Source: JBBPYC01 sp038200275 (GTDB lineage Bacteria; Pseudomonadota; Gammaproteobacteria; Burkholderiales; Burkholderiaceae_C). From it: a stretch of 64,000 bases of DNA. The stretch lies in the NCBI GenBank assembly GCA_038200275.1, contig JBBPYC010000026.1, positions 1 through 64,000 of the forward strand. The letters run 5' to 3'. The translations under genes were made by a program, and so were the position numbers. Positions 25,688 through 34,175 of this stretch are shown here, in pieces (the first letter of the stretch is position 1; every line of letters begins with the position of its first letter). The notes under the pieces were generated by a model that saw nothing but the letters and a program-made list of their open reading frames with translations, ran no database searches and was not told the origin of the DNA.

Positions 25688-26850
25688 CGCTTGTGCCGCC
25701 AGCAGCTGAGCGCGTTGGCCCCATCGTGTGTGTGGTCGGCGCCCGACCGAACTTTATGAAGATGGCGCCGATCCTGCGTGCGTTTGCCGCGTTGGAGCCG
25801 GCAGCGCCGACTCTGCTTGTGCACACGGGCCAACACTACGACGCCGACATGAACGACCGTCTGTTTGTCGACCTTGAACTGCCGCAGCCCGATGTCAACC
25901 TGAAGGTGGGTTCGGGTTCGCATGCAGTGCAGACCGCGCAAGTGATGTTGCGCTTTGAGGCGGTGCTCGACGAACATCAACCACGCTGCGTGGTGGTGGT
26001 TGGCGACGTCAATTCGACGCTCGCTTGCACCTTGGTTGCGGTCAAGAAAAACGTGCCGGTGGTGCATGTGGAAGCGGGGCTGCGCAGCTTTGACCGTAAC
26101 ATGCCCGAGGAGATCAATCGCAAGCTGACCGACCAGGTGGCCGATCGGCTTTATACGACCGAACGCAGTGCAGCCGACAACTTGCTGCGTGAAGGCATCG
26201 ATGAATCGCGCATCTGCTTTGCCGGCAATGTGATGATCGATTCGCTGGTGGCAGCGCGGCCCAAGGCACCCGATCTGCACAGGGTGTTGCAAGCGGTACC
26301 CGACGTGCCGGCACACTGGCACAAGGACCTTCCCCGGTTCGGGCTTGTCACACTGCATCGCCCATCGAACGTGGACCGGCCGGACACGCTGCGGCATCTG
26401 CTGCAGACCCTGGGGCTGGCAGCGCAGCGGTTGCCGCTGATATTCGCGTTGCACCCGCGCACGCGGGAGAACATTCGACGGTTCGAGTTGCAAGCTGAGC
26501 TGGACTCAAGCCGCATCCTGCTGCTGCCCCCACAGGGCTACTTGGAAATGCTCGGGCTGATGTCGGCTGCGACCGTGGTATTGACCGACTCTGGCGGGCT
26601 GCAAGAAGAGAGCACGGCGCTGGGCGTGCCTTGTCTTACTCTGCGCGACAACACCGAACGGCCCATCACGCTTGAGCAGGGCACCAACAGCTTGGTCGGG
26701 CAGGACCGAGAGCTGACATTGACGCTGCTCAACGGCATTCTCGCCGGCACCGGCAAGCGGGGCCGTGTACCAGAACGCTGGGATGGACATGCAGCTGCGC
26801 GTATTGCTGAAGATCTGGTGCGCTGGCTGACCACCGACCTCGCAGCCTGA
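25684..26850 (+). CDS. wecB: UDP-N-acetylglucosamine 2-epimerase (non-hydrolysing)
   Basis: A 388-residue enzyme with VVGARPNFMKMAPILRAF at the N-terminus, VHVEAGLRSFDRNMPEEINRKLTD in the middle and LTDSGGLQEESTALGVPCLTLR near the C-terminus, all signature blocks of WecB. It interconverts UDP-GlcNAc and UDP-ManNAc in the cytosol. The start overlaps the upstream ATPase stop (ATGA). The dehydrogenase at 31657 could oxidise its product or its substrate to a uronate. Confidence 0.95.
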   Translation: MTLVPPAAERVGPIVCVVGARPNFMKMAPILRAFAALEPAAPTLLVHTGQHYDADMNDRLFVDLELPQPDVNLKVGSGSHAVQTAQVMLRFEAVLDEHQPRCVVVVGDVNSTLACTLVAVKKNVPVVHVEAGLRSFDRNMPEEINRKLTDQVADRLYTTERSAADNLLREGIDESRICFAGNVMIDSLVAARPKAPDLHRVLQAVPDVPAHWHKDLPRFGLVTLHRPSNVDRPDTLRHLLQTLGLAAQRLPLIFALHPRTRENIRRFELQAELDSSRILLLPPQGYLEMLGLMSAATVVLTDSGGLQEESTALGVPCLTLRDNTERPITLEQGTNSLVGQDRELTLTLLNGILAGTGKRGRVPERWDGHAAARIAEDLVRWLTTDLAA

Positions 26851-26890
26851 ATCATATCGAAGCACTTTTTCTGCCATTGATTTCTATCCC

Positions 26891-27766
26891 ATGATCACCA
26901 ACGCACTCACGGTCGACGTGGAAGACTATTTCCAGGTCTCTGCATTCGAGCCGCACATCGACCGTGCCGACTGGGACCGGCTGGAATGCCGGGTCGAGCG
27001 CAACATCACGCGCATCCTGGCGTTGTTCGCGCAGCACAACGCGAAGGCCACATTCTTCACGCTCGGCTGGGTGGCTGAGCGTTACCCAACGCTCGTGCGC
27101 GAGATCGTGCAGCAAGGGCATGAGCTGGCCAGCCACGGCTTTGCGCATCAACGCGCATCAGGCCTGTCCGAGGCAGATTTCTTCGCCGATATTTCTCGCG
27201 CCAAGTCTTTGCTCGAAGATGTGGCTGGCGTCGCAGTCAAAGGCTACCGCGCACCGAGTTTTTCGATCAACGAACGCAATTTGTGGGCGTTCGATGCACT
27301 GAGCCGTGCCGGGTACGCATACAGCTCGAGCATTTATCCAATCCGTCATGATCATTACGGCATGCCGGATGCGCCGCGTTTTGCACATCGGCGTGCGACC
27401 GGCCTACTCGAGATACCGATCACCACCTTGCGGCTGCGCGGGCGGAACTTTCCAGCCAGCGGCGGGGGCTATTTCAGGTTGTTGCCCTATCGTGCGTCGA
27501 AGTGGCTGTTCTCGCAGGTCAATCGACTGGAACAGCATCCCGTCGTTTTCTATTTCCATCCTTGGGAGATTGACCCCGACCAGCCGCGCATCCAGGCAGC
27601 CGCCGCCAAAGCGAAATTCCGCCACTATCTGAACTTGAACCGGATGGAAGGCCGCCTCGCGCAGTTGTTGCAGGATTTCCGCTGGGGCCGTATGGATGCA
27701 ATCTTTCTCGTTGGGCCGCACCATAGCCCAGCGCCATTTGCATCGGCGGCGTTGCAGGCAGCCTGA
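26891..27766 (+). CDS. Exosortase A system polysaccharide deacetylase
   Basis: The 291-residue NodB-fold protein begins with TVDVEDYFQVSAFEP, where Asp supplies catalysis and metal binding, then ATFFTLGWVAERYP and GHELASHGFAHQR with the His-x(3-4)-His ligands. VKGYRAPSFSI and VVFYFHPWEIDP complete the motifs. It matches the group I recall as TIGR03006. It would remove acetyl groups from an amino-sugar polymer or lipid-linked intermediate. There is no signal peptide. Its stop overlaps the FemAB start. Confidence 0.92.
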   Translation: MITNALTVDVEDYFQVSAFEPHIDRADWDRLECRVERNITRILALFAQHNAKATFFTLGWVAERYPTLVREIVQQGHELASHGFAHQRASGLSEADFFADISRAKSLLEDVAGVAVKGYRAPSFSINERNLWAFDALSRAGYAYSSSIYPIRHDHYGMPDAPRFAHRRATGLLEIPITTLRLRGRNFPASGGGYFRLLPYRASKWLFSQVNRLEQHPVVFYFHPWEIDPDQPRIQAAAAKAKFRHYLNLNRMEGRLAQLLQDFRWGRMDAIFLVGPHHSPAPFASAALQAA

Positions 27767-28803
27767 TGACGACCATCCACCGGCTCTCCGTCGACGACGC
27801 CCAGGGCGCACGTGCCTGGGATGCGTTCGTGGATACCTGTCCGCAGGCCACGTTTTTCCACAAGTCCGGCTGGCAACACGTGATTCGCGAGAACTTCAAG
27901 CACGAAACCTACTTCTATTTTGCGGAAGTCAACGGACAGGTGGCGGGTGTGTTGCCGCTCGCAAACGTCACGAGCCTGTTGTTCGGCAAGTCGCTTGTGA
28001 GCTTGCCGTTTGCGGTGTACGGCGGCGTTGCAGCCAACGATGAATCGGTGGCGGCCGCGCTCGCCGAAGAAGCGCAGCAACTGGCCCGGCGTCTGAAAGT
28101 CGCGTACCTTGAATTTCGCAATATTGCGCAGATCGGCAACGACTGGCCTGTGCAAGACCTCTACGTCACGTTCAGAAAAGACATCGTCGGCGACGACGAA
28201 GCGAACCTGCAGGCCATCCCCCGCAAGCAGCGCGCGATGGTGCGAAAGGGCATCAAGGCTGGACTTACGAGCGCGATCGAGTCCGATGGCGATGCGTTCT
28301 TCGCACTGTATGCCGACAACGTGCATCGGCACGGCACGCCCGCATTCGCAAAAAAATATTTTCAATCGCTGGCTCGTACGTTCGGGCAAGACTGCGACAT
28401 CCTGCTGGTGCGGGACGCGCAGCACACACCGCTTAGCGGGGTACTGAGCTTTTACTTCCGCGACGAGGTATTGCCGTATTACGCAGGCGATGCGGTGGCA
28501 GCGCGCGTGGTTGCCGCAAATGACTTCAAGTATTGGGAGTTGATGCGCCATGCAGCCGCACGTCGCGTGCGAGTGTTCGACTTCGGCCGCAGCAAGCGCG
28601 GCACCGGTTCGTTCGACTTCAAGAAGAACTGGGGGTTTGAGCCCACGCCGCTGCATTACCAGTATTGTTTGTACCAGCGCGACTCGATCCCGCAGAACAA
28701 CCCGTCGAACAAGAAGTTTCGTCTGCTGATCGAAACCTGGAAGAAGATGCCGATTCAGCTTGCCAATCTGATCGGTCCGCACATCGTGCGCGGACTTGGC
28801 TGA
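27766..28803 (+). CDS. FemAB-like acyltransferase, exosortase A system
   Basis: A 345-residue protein of the FemAB/GNAT class, recognised from its N-terminal WDAFVDTCPQATFFHKSGW, the central YLEFRNIAQIGNDW and the C-terminal VRVFDFGRSKRGTGSFDFKK block. FemAB proteins transfer amino acids from aminoacyl-tRNA to peptidoglycan precursors; the exosortase-linked group (TIGR03019 in memory) has no proven substrate. A possible role is attaching an amino acid to the polymer or to the sorting target. It overlaps the deacetylase stop by one base. Confidence 0.88.
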   Translation: MTTIHRLSVDDAQGARAWDAFVDTCPQATFFHKSGWQHVIRENFKHETYFYFAEVNGQVAGVLPLANVTSLLFGKSLVSLPFAVYGGVAANDESVAAALAEEAQQLARRLKVAYLEFRNIAQIGNDWPVQDLYVTFRKDIVGDDEANLQAIPRKQRAMVRKGIKAGLTSAIESDGDAFFALYADNVHRHGTPAFAKKYFQSLARTFGQDCDILLVRDAQHTPLSGVLSFYFRDEVLPYYAGDAVAARVVAANDFKYWELMRHAAARRVRVFDFGRSKRGTGSFDFKKNWGFEPTPLHYQYCLYQRDSIPQNNPSNKKFRLLIETWKKMPIQLANLIGPHIVRGLG

Positions 28804-28822
28804 TCGCGCTGTCCGTTCGTCC

Positions 28823-30067
28823 ATGGCAAATATTCTTTATCTCGTGCATCGGCTGCCGTACCCGCCCAACAAAGGCGACAAGGTGCGTTCCTACCACTTG
28901 CTGAAACATCTCGCATCCCTGCACCGAGTCCACTTGGGCACGTTTATCGACGATCCGCAAGATCGTACGCACGTTGCGGTCGTCGAGCAGTTGACTGCAG
29001 GCTTGCATGTTGTGGATCTCCATCCGGCGGCCGCCAAGCTCAAGAGTTTGCAAGGCCTGGCCAGGGGCGAAGCACTGAGCTTGCCGTACTACGCCGACCG
29101 ATCGATGCGGCGTTGGGTCGAGCGCGTCGTGCGGGACGAGCAAATCGACGCGATAGTGGTGTTCTCAAGTGCAATGGCGCAGTATGTGCAAAAGCAACTT
29201 GAAGCGGCCGACGGCCCGGTCGTGCTGATTGATTTCGTTGATGTGGATTCGGCCAAATGGGCGCACTATGCAGCCCGGCATCGCTGGCCATTGTCTTGGC
29301 TCTATCGCCGCGAAAGCCAGAAACTGCTTGCGTTCGAGCGCCGGGTCGCACGGGTGGCCGACCAGTCGTTTTTTGTAACCGAGCGGGAGAGCGCACTCTT
29401 TTGCGAACTCGCGCCCGAGTGCGCAGCGCGCGTGTCGACCATCGGCAACGGAGTCGATGCGGACTACTACGCGCCCAATGCGGCCCGGCCGTCGCCATTC
29501 ACCGACGAGCCGGTCGCACCGATCGTGTTCACCGGCGCGATGGACTACTGGCCGAACGTCGACGCGGTGATCTGGTTTGCGCACGAGGTACTGCCGTTGA
29601 TCCGGCAGACACTGCCCGCCGTTCGGTTTTGTATCGTCGGGCGCAATCCGCCGACTGCAGTTCAAGCGCTTGCATCCGACCATGTGTCGATCACTGGCAC
29701 GGTGCCCGATGTGCGACCGTATCTGCAGCATGCGGGCGTCGTGGTCGCGCCGCTGCGCGTGGCGCGCGGCATTCAGAACAAAATCCTTGAAGCCATGGCG
29801 ATGGAGCGGCCAGTCGTCGCGTCGACCGCCTGTGTTGATGCATTCGATGCGCCGACGCGCGCAACGCTTGCCACGGCAACCAGCGCGCCCGACTTCGCGC
29901 AGCGGGTGCTGGCTTTCTACGACGCACCGCAGCAGGCTTCCCACCTAGGCCGACAAGCTCGAGCCAGCGTGTTGCAGCGCTTTAGCTGGGCCGCCCATAT
30001 GCTTGCGATCGAGGCATTCATGACCCGGTCTTTGACCGAGGTGCAACAAGCCAGCCATGTCGCGTGA
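28823..30067 (+). CDS. Glycosyltransferase, exosortase A-associated (stp1 type)
   Basis: A 414-residue GT-B-fold glycosyltransferase. It starts MANILYLVHRLPYPPNKGDKVRSYH, the signature of the group I recall as TIGR03087. The donor-binding half has VFTGAMDYWPNVDAVIWF, the block VVVAPLRVARGIQNKILEAMA with the EX7E-like motif, and RPVVASTACVDAFD. It probably adds a sugar to the lipid-linked repeat unit at the inner membrane. I chose the ATG at 28823, 20 bases past the FemAB stop, where homology starts; the frame opens at 28796. Confidence 0.9.
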   Translation: MANILYLVHRLPYPPNKGDKVRSYHLLKHLASLHRVHLGTFIDDPQDRTHVAVVEQLTAGLHVVDLHPAAAKLKSLQGLARGEALSLPYYADRSMRRWVERVVRDEQIDAIVVFSSAMAQYVQKQLEAADGPVVLIDFVDVDSAKWAHYAARHRWPLSWLYRRESQKLLAFERRVARVADQSFFVTERESALFCELAPECAARVSTIGNGVDADYYAPNAARPSPFTDEPVAPIVFTGAMDYWPNVDAVIWFAHEVLPLIRQTLPAVRFCIVGRNPPTAVQALASDHVSITGTVPDVRPYLQHAGVVVAPLRVARGIQNKILEAMAMERPVVASTACVDAFDAPTRATLATATSAPDFAQRVLAFYDAPQQASHLGRQARASVLQRFSWAAHMLAIEAFMTRSLTEVQQASHVA

Positions 30068-31643
30068 CATCACCCAGCTTGGCGCCGGACGGTGGCCACT
30101 GCATGCCGCAGCCACTGTGCTGCTGCTGTTATGGATTGGCTTTTGCTATCGCGACGCAGCGGCTTCAATGGTCCAGATCTGGTCGCGCTCGGACACCTTC
30201 GCGCACGGATTTTTCATCGCACCGATTTCGCTGTGGCTGATCTGGCGTCAACGAGAGCGTCTGGCCGCAGCGACGCCGGTGGTCAGTCCCATCTGGGCAT
30301 TGCCACTGCTGCTGCTCGGCGTGACTTGGTGGATCGGGTATGTGACGGCAGCCAACGTGGTGGTCCAGTTCTCGTTCGTTGGCATGCTGATTGCGGGCGT
30401 CTTCCTCACGCTCGGCTGGTCGGTCGCACGGCTGATCTTGTTTCCGCTGATGTTTTTGCTGTTTGCAGTGCCGTTCGGCGAATTTCTACTGCCGCTGTTG
30501 ATCGAGAAAACGGCGGATTTCACGATTTGGGCGCTGCGTTTGACAGGCGTTCCGGTCTATCGCGAGGGCAACAACTTTCAGATTCCATCTGGCGCCTGGT
30601 CGGTCGTCGAGGCCTGCAGCGGTGTGCGCTATCTGATCGCATCGATTACGGTCGGCGCGTTGTTCGCTTACCTGAACTACCGGTCGTGGCAGCGCCGCCT
30701 CGTGTTTGTCGCGGTATCGATCGCGGTTCCGGTGATCGCGAACTGGGTGCGTGCTTACATGATCGTAATGCTTGGGCATCTGTCGGACAACCGGATTGCG
30801 ACGGGCGTCGATCATCTGGTCTACGGCTGGGTGTTTTTTGGGATCGTGATCTCGATCATGTTCGCTATCGGTGCACGTTGGACCGAGCCAGCGCTTCCGC
30901 ACGGTGCAGAGCCCTCCGCGGTAGCAAAGGCTGCCGCACCGCGCACAACCGGGTTGACGCTGCGCTGGATTGGCCTTGCGCTGGTCGCCGGCTGGCTTGC
31001 GCTGCCACCTGCCGCGAGCCGACTCGTGACCGATGACGAGGCCGTTGCGTCGGCCCAGGTCACTCTGCCGTCTGGTCGGTGGCAGGCACTGCCAGAGTCG
31101 GCAACCGCAACCAACTCCCCACCCGACGCTGGACGAGCGAGTTCGGATCTGATCGTCTATCAGAACGACCATTGGTGGGTTGGCTTGTCATTGACCGACG
31201 CAGCGATTGAGTTGGCTGCATGGCCCACAGTCGACGTTCCTTCGTCGACCAGCGCCTTGCATGCAGCCGATGCACCGCGCGCAGCAAACGCGGATTTGCG
31301 CTGTGGCGGGCAACCGGTAAACGCGGTCGCGGCCCGATCGCACACTCAGGCTGCCACCGGCGCGGGCGATACTGCGGAGCCGTTGATGATTTGGCGTGTG
31401 CAGTGGAACGATGGTTTCGTCGACGGCTCGGACCGCTGGTTGCGGTTGCACCGTGCCGTAGCGCGTTTGCGTGGAAAAGTCAACGACACGGCAGCGGTCT
31501 CGTTGGTCGTGCCGCAAAGCCAGTCACCGACTGCGCTCAAAATGTTTTTTGGAGAAAGCTGTGTCGCGATCGACACCTACTTGCGCCACCGGCGCGATGC
31601 CCGCCGCAAGGACGTCACCGCGTCGAGGCATGTGGGTCAATAG
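30057..31643 (+). CDS. xrtA: Exosortase A (XrtA) fused to an EpsI domain
   Basis: A 528-residue polytopic membrane protein. The N-terminal ~290 residues contain about eight hydrophobic segments and the exosortase catalytic set: Cys187 in VVEACSGVRYL, Arg232 in NWVRAY and His253 in GVDHLVYGW. The C-terminal ~200 residues form a soluble EpsI-type domain after one more membrane segment (WIGLALVAGWLALPPAA). Exosortases cleave the PEP-CTERM tail of secreted proteins, a transpeptidase-like process analogous to sortase. The gene overlaps the preceding glycosyltransferase by 11 bases. No PEP-CTERM substrate was seen in the window, so targets must be elsewhere. Confidence 0.95.
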   Translation: MSRDITQLGAGRWPLHAAATVLLLLWIGFCYRDAAASMVQIWSRSDTFAHGFFIAPISLWLIWRQRERLAAATPVVSPIWALPLLLLGVTWWIGYVTAANVVVQFSFVGMLIAGVFLTLGWSVARLILFPLMFLLFAVPFGEFLLPLLIEKTADFTIWALRLTGVPVYREGNNFQIPSGAWSVVEACSGVRYLIASITVGALFAYLNYRSWQRRLVFVAVSIAVPVIANWVRAYMIVMLGHLSDNRIATGVDHLVYGWVFFGIVISIMFAIGARWTEPALPHGAEPSAVAKAAAPRTTGLTLRWIGLALVAGWLALPPAASRLVTDDEAVASAQVTLPSGRWQALPESATATNSPPDAGRASSDLIVYQNDHWWVGLSLTDAAIELAAWPTVDVPSSTSALHAADAPRAANADLRCGGQPVNAVAARSHTQAATGAGDTAEPLMIWRVQWNDGFVDGSDRWLRLHRAVARLRGKVNDTAAVSLVVPQSQSPTALKMFFGESCVAIDTYLRHRRDARRKDVTASRHVGQ

Positions 31644-31656
31644 GAATGCAAGGTTC

Positions 31657-32937
31657 ATGAAATCCGTAGCGGTTGTTGGTCTGGGTTATGTGGGGCTGCC
31701 GTTGGTAGTCGCCTTCGGAGCGAAAGGCCCGACGGTCGGTTTTGACATTGCCGAAGGCAAGGTGCAGTCGTGTCTGCGCGGGGTCGATCCGTCGCGTGAG
31801 CTGACGGCCGAGCAGATGCGCACGGCCGTGCATGCCAAGTACACGTCGGATCCGGCGCTGCTGGCCGAGGCCGACATCATCGTGGTGGCGGTGCCGACAC
31901 CGGTCGATGATGCGCACATCCCGGACTTCAGGCCGTTGATCGGCGCGAGCATCAGTGTGGGTCGCCATATGAAACAGGGCGCGATCGTGGTGTACGAGTC
32001 GACCGTTTATCCAGGTGCAACCGAAGAGGTCTGTGTGCCGGTGCTCGAGCGCGAGTCGGGCAAGAAGTGGAGGGAAGATTTTTTCATCGGCTACTCGCCC
32101 GAGCGCATCAACCCCGGCGACAAAGAACACACGCTCACCAAAATTCTGAAGATCGTCTCAGCCGACGGACCGCAGACGCTGGACTTGGTGGCCGAGCTGT
32201 ACGAGCAAATCATCGAGCCCGGCGTGTACCGCGCCTCGTCGATCAAGACAGCGGAAGCCGCTAAGGTGATCGAGAACACGCAGCGCGACCTGAACATCGC
32301 GCTGATGAACGAGCTGTCGATGATCTTCGACAAGATCGGCATCGACACGAGCGAAGTGCTGGAGGCCGCGGGCACCAAATGGAATTTCCTGAAGTTCAAG
32401 CCAGGACTGGTCGGCGGGCACTGCATCGGCGTCGACCCGTACTACTTGACGCACAAGGCAGAAAAACTGGGCTATCACCCGCAAGTGATTACGGCCGGGC
32501 GCCGCATCAACGACGGCATGGGCAAGTTCATTGCCGAGCAGACCATCAAGCAGATGATCGCGGCCGGCAGCTATGTGAAGAATGCCAAGGTCAATGTGCT
32601 CGGGCTGACTTTCAAGGAAAACTGCGCGGACTTGCGCAACTCGAAGGTGATCGACATCATTCGCGAGCTCGAGTCGTTCGGCGTCGAAGTGTTCGTGACC
32701 GATCCGCAAGCACGCGCCGACGAAGCGTTGCACGAGTACGGCGTGCAACTGCACGAATGGAGCGATCTGCCGCGGGCAGATGCGATCGTCGCCGCCGTCT
32801 CGCACCACGAATTTCAGGCGCTGGCCATTGATGACTTGAGCAAGAAGCTCATCAAGGGCGGCGTATTTATCGACGTAAAAGCAGGCTGGGACCGCAACGC
32901 GTTGACGGAGGCTGGCTACCACCTCTGGCGGCTTTGA
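31657..32937 (+). CDS. Nucleotide-sugar dehydrogenase, VipA/TviB (UDP-HexNAc dehydrogenase) type
   Basis: A 426-residue UDP-sugar dehydrogenase. The NAD motif VVGLGYVGLPLVVAFG starts the protein, FFIGYSPERINPGDKEHT lies in the middle, and the catalytic Cys is in GLVGGHCIGVDPYYL. The later VNVLGLTFKENCADLRNSKV block is typical of the group that oxidises UDP-N-acetylhexosamines (VipA/TviB, WbpO/WbpA) rather than UDP-glucose. With WecB it could supply UDP-GlcNAcA, UDP-ManNAcA or a related uronate. I chose the ATG at 31657; an in-frame ATG at 31630 would overlap xrtA. Confidence 0.93.
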   Translation: MKSVAVVGLGYVGLPLVVAFGAKGPTVGFDIAEGKVQSCLRGVDPSRELTAEQMRTAVHAKYTSDPALLAEADIIVVAVPTPVDDAHIPDFRPLIGASISVGRHMKQGAIVVYESTVYPGATEEVCVPVLERESGKKWREDFFIGYSPERINPGDKEHTLTKILKIVSADGPQTLDLVAELYEQIIEPGVYRASSIKTAEAAKVIENTQRDLNIALMNELSMIFDKIGIDTSEVLEAAGTKWNFLKFKPGLVGGHCIGVDPYYLTHKAEKLGYHPQVITAGRRINDGMGKFIAEQTIKQMIAAGSYVKNAKVNVLGLTFKENCADLRNSKVIDIIRELESFGVEVFVTDPQARADEALHEYGVQLHEWSDLPRADAIVAAVSHHEFQALAIDDLSKKLIKGGVFIDVKAGWDRNALTEAGYHLWRL

Positions 32938-34169
32938 TTGCAGTGTCTGGCTCGGTCGCTGCGCCTCCGTCAAGATCTGCTGCAGTGCAGCAACTACCAC
33001 ACGGCGCTCCGCCGCTGATCGTGCATGTGGTGTATCACTTCGATACTGGTGGGCTCGAAAATGGCATCGTGAACCTGATCAACCATATGCAACCGGGCCG
33101 CTACCGGCACGGCATCGTCGCGTTATGCGGCATTGGTGAGCTGAAAAAACGCATCCGGCGCGATGACGTCATCTATGCAGCGCTGGGCAAACCCCCCGGT
33201 CATGCGCTGCGGCTGTATCCAAGGCTATATCAGCTGATGCGGCAATGGCGTCCGGCGATCGTGCACACTCGCAATTTGGCGGCGCTCGAGTGCGTGGTGC
33301 CGGCCTGGGCCGCTGGCGTACCGGTGCGCATTCACGGCGAGCATGGCCGCGACGTTGGCGACCTGGATGGCCGCAGCGTCAAATATCAGCGGTTGCGCCG
33401 GCTATACCGGCCGTTTGTAAGCCAGTACGTGGCGTTGTCAGGCGACTTGTCCGACTACCTGACCGGTCCGGTCAGGGTTCCGCAGGACCAGGTGGTGCGG
33501 CTATGCAACGGCGTCGATATTGAGCGATTTCATCCCGCCCATGCGGTGCCCGAACCCATTCCCGGCTGCCCGTTCAACGCCGACGACCATTGGCTGATCG
33601 GCACCGTCGGTCGTATGCAGCATGTGAAGGACCAGACCACGCTTATGCGTGCGTTCATCGAACTGCTGCGGCTGCAGCCTGCACTAAAAGAAACGATCCG
33701 GCTCGCGCTGGTGGGTGACGGCCCGCTGCGTGCCGATTGCCGGCAGCTGCTCGAGTTGGCTGGCATTGTTGAGCTTGCCTGGATGCCAGGCGAGCGCGAC
33801 GACGTGCCGCAGGTGATGCGTGGTCTGAACTGCTTTGTGTTGCCGTCGCTTGCCGAAGGCATCTCCAATACGATCCTCGAAGCCATGGCTTGTGGCCTGC
33901 CGGTGCTGGCGACCAGCGTCGGCGGAAACGGGGAATTGGTGGTCGCTGGCATCACGGGGGAAATTGTGCCGGCTGCCGATCCATCTGCTCTCGCGCAAGT
34001 GTTGTTGCAGTGGTCAACCACACCCGAGTTGGCGCGGAATCTGGGTGCGGCGGGTCGAACACGCGCGCAGCAGCAGTTCAGTATCGACGCGATGGTGCAG
34101 GGTTACGAACAGTTGTATGACCGCTTGCTCCCCGGTACGGCGCGCGATCGCGAAACGAAGGCGGGTTGA
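32934..34169 (+). CDS. Glycosyltransferase, exosortase A-associated (stp2 type)
   Basis: A 411-residue GT4-like transferase. After a ~20-residue lead it reads PPLIVHVVYHFDTGGLENGI, the signature of the family I recall as TIGR03088. The donor-binding half carries LIGTVGRMQHVKDQTTL, LPSLAEGISNTILEAMACGLP (EX7E motif) and TSVGGNGELV. It overlaps the dehydrogenase stop by four bases. Likely adds one sugar of the repeat unit on the cytosolic face. Confidence 0.9.
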   Translation: MIAVSGSVAAPPSRSAAVQQLPHGAPPLIVHVVYHFDTGGLENGIVNLINHMQPGRYRHGIVALCGIGELKKRIRRDDVIYAALGKPPGHALRLYPRLYQLMRQWRPAIVHTRNLAALECVVPAWAAGVPVRIHGEHGRDVGDLDGRSVKYQRLRRLYRPFVSQYVALSGDLSDYLTGPVRVPQDQVVRLCNGVDIERFHPAHAVPEPIPGCPFNADDHWLIGTVGRMQHVKDQTTLMRAFIELLRLQPALKETIRLALVGDGPLRADCRQLLELAGIVELAWMPGERDDVPQVMRGLNCFVLPSLAEGISNTILEAMACGLPVLATSVGGNGELVVAGITGEIVPAADPSALAQVLLQWSTTPELARNLGAAGRTRAQQQFSIDAMVQGYEQLYDRLLPGTARDRETKAG

Positions 34170-34175
34170 ACAACG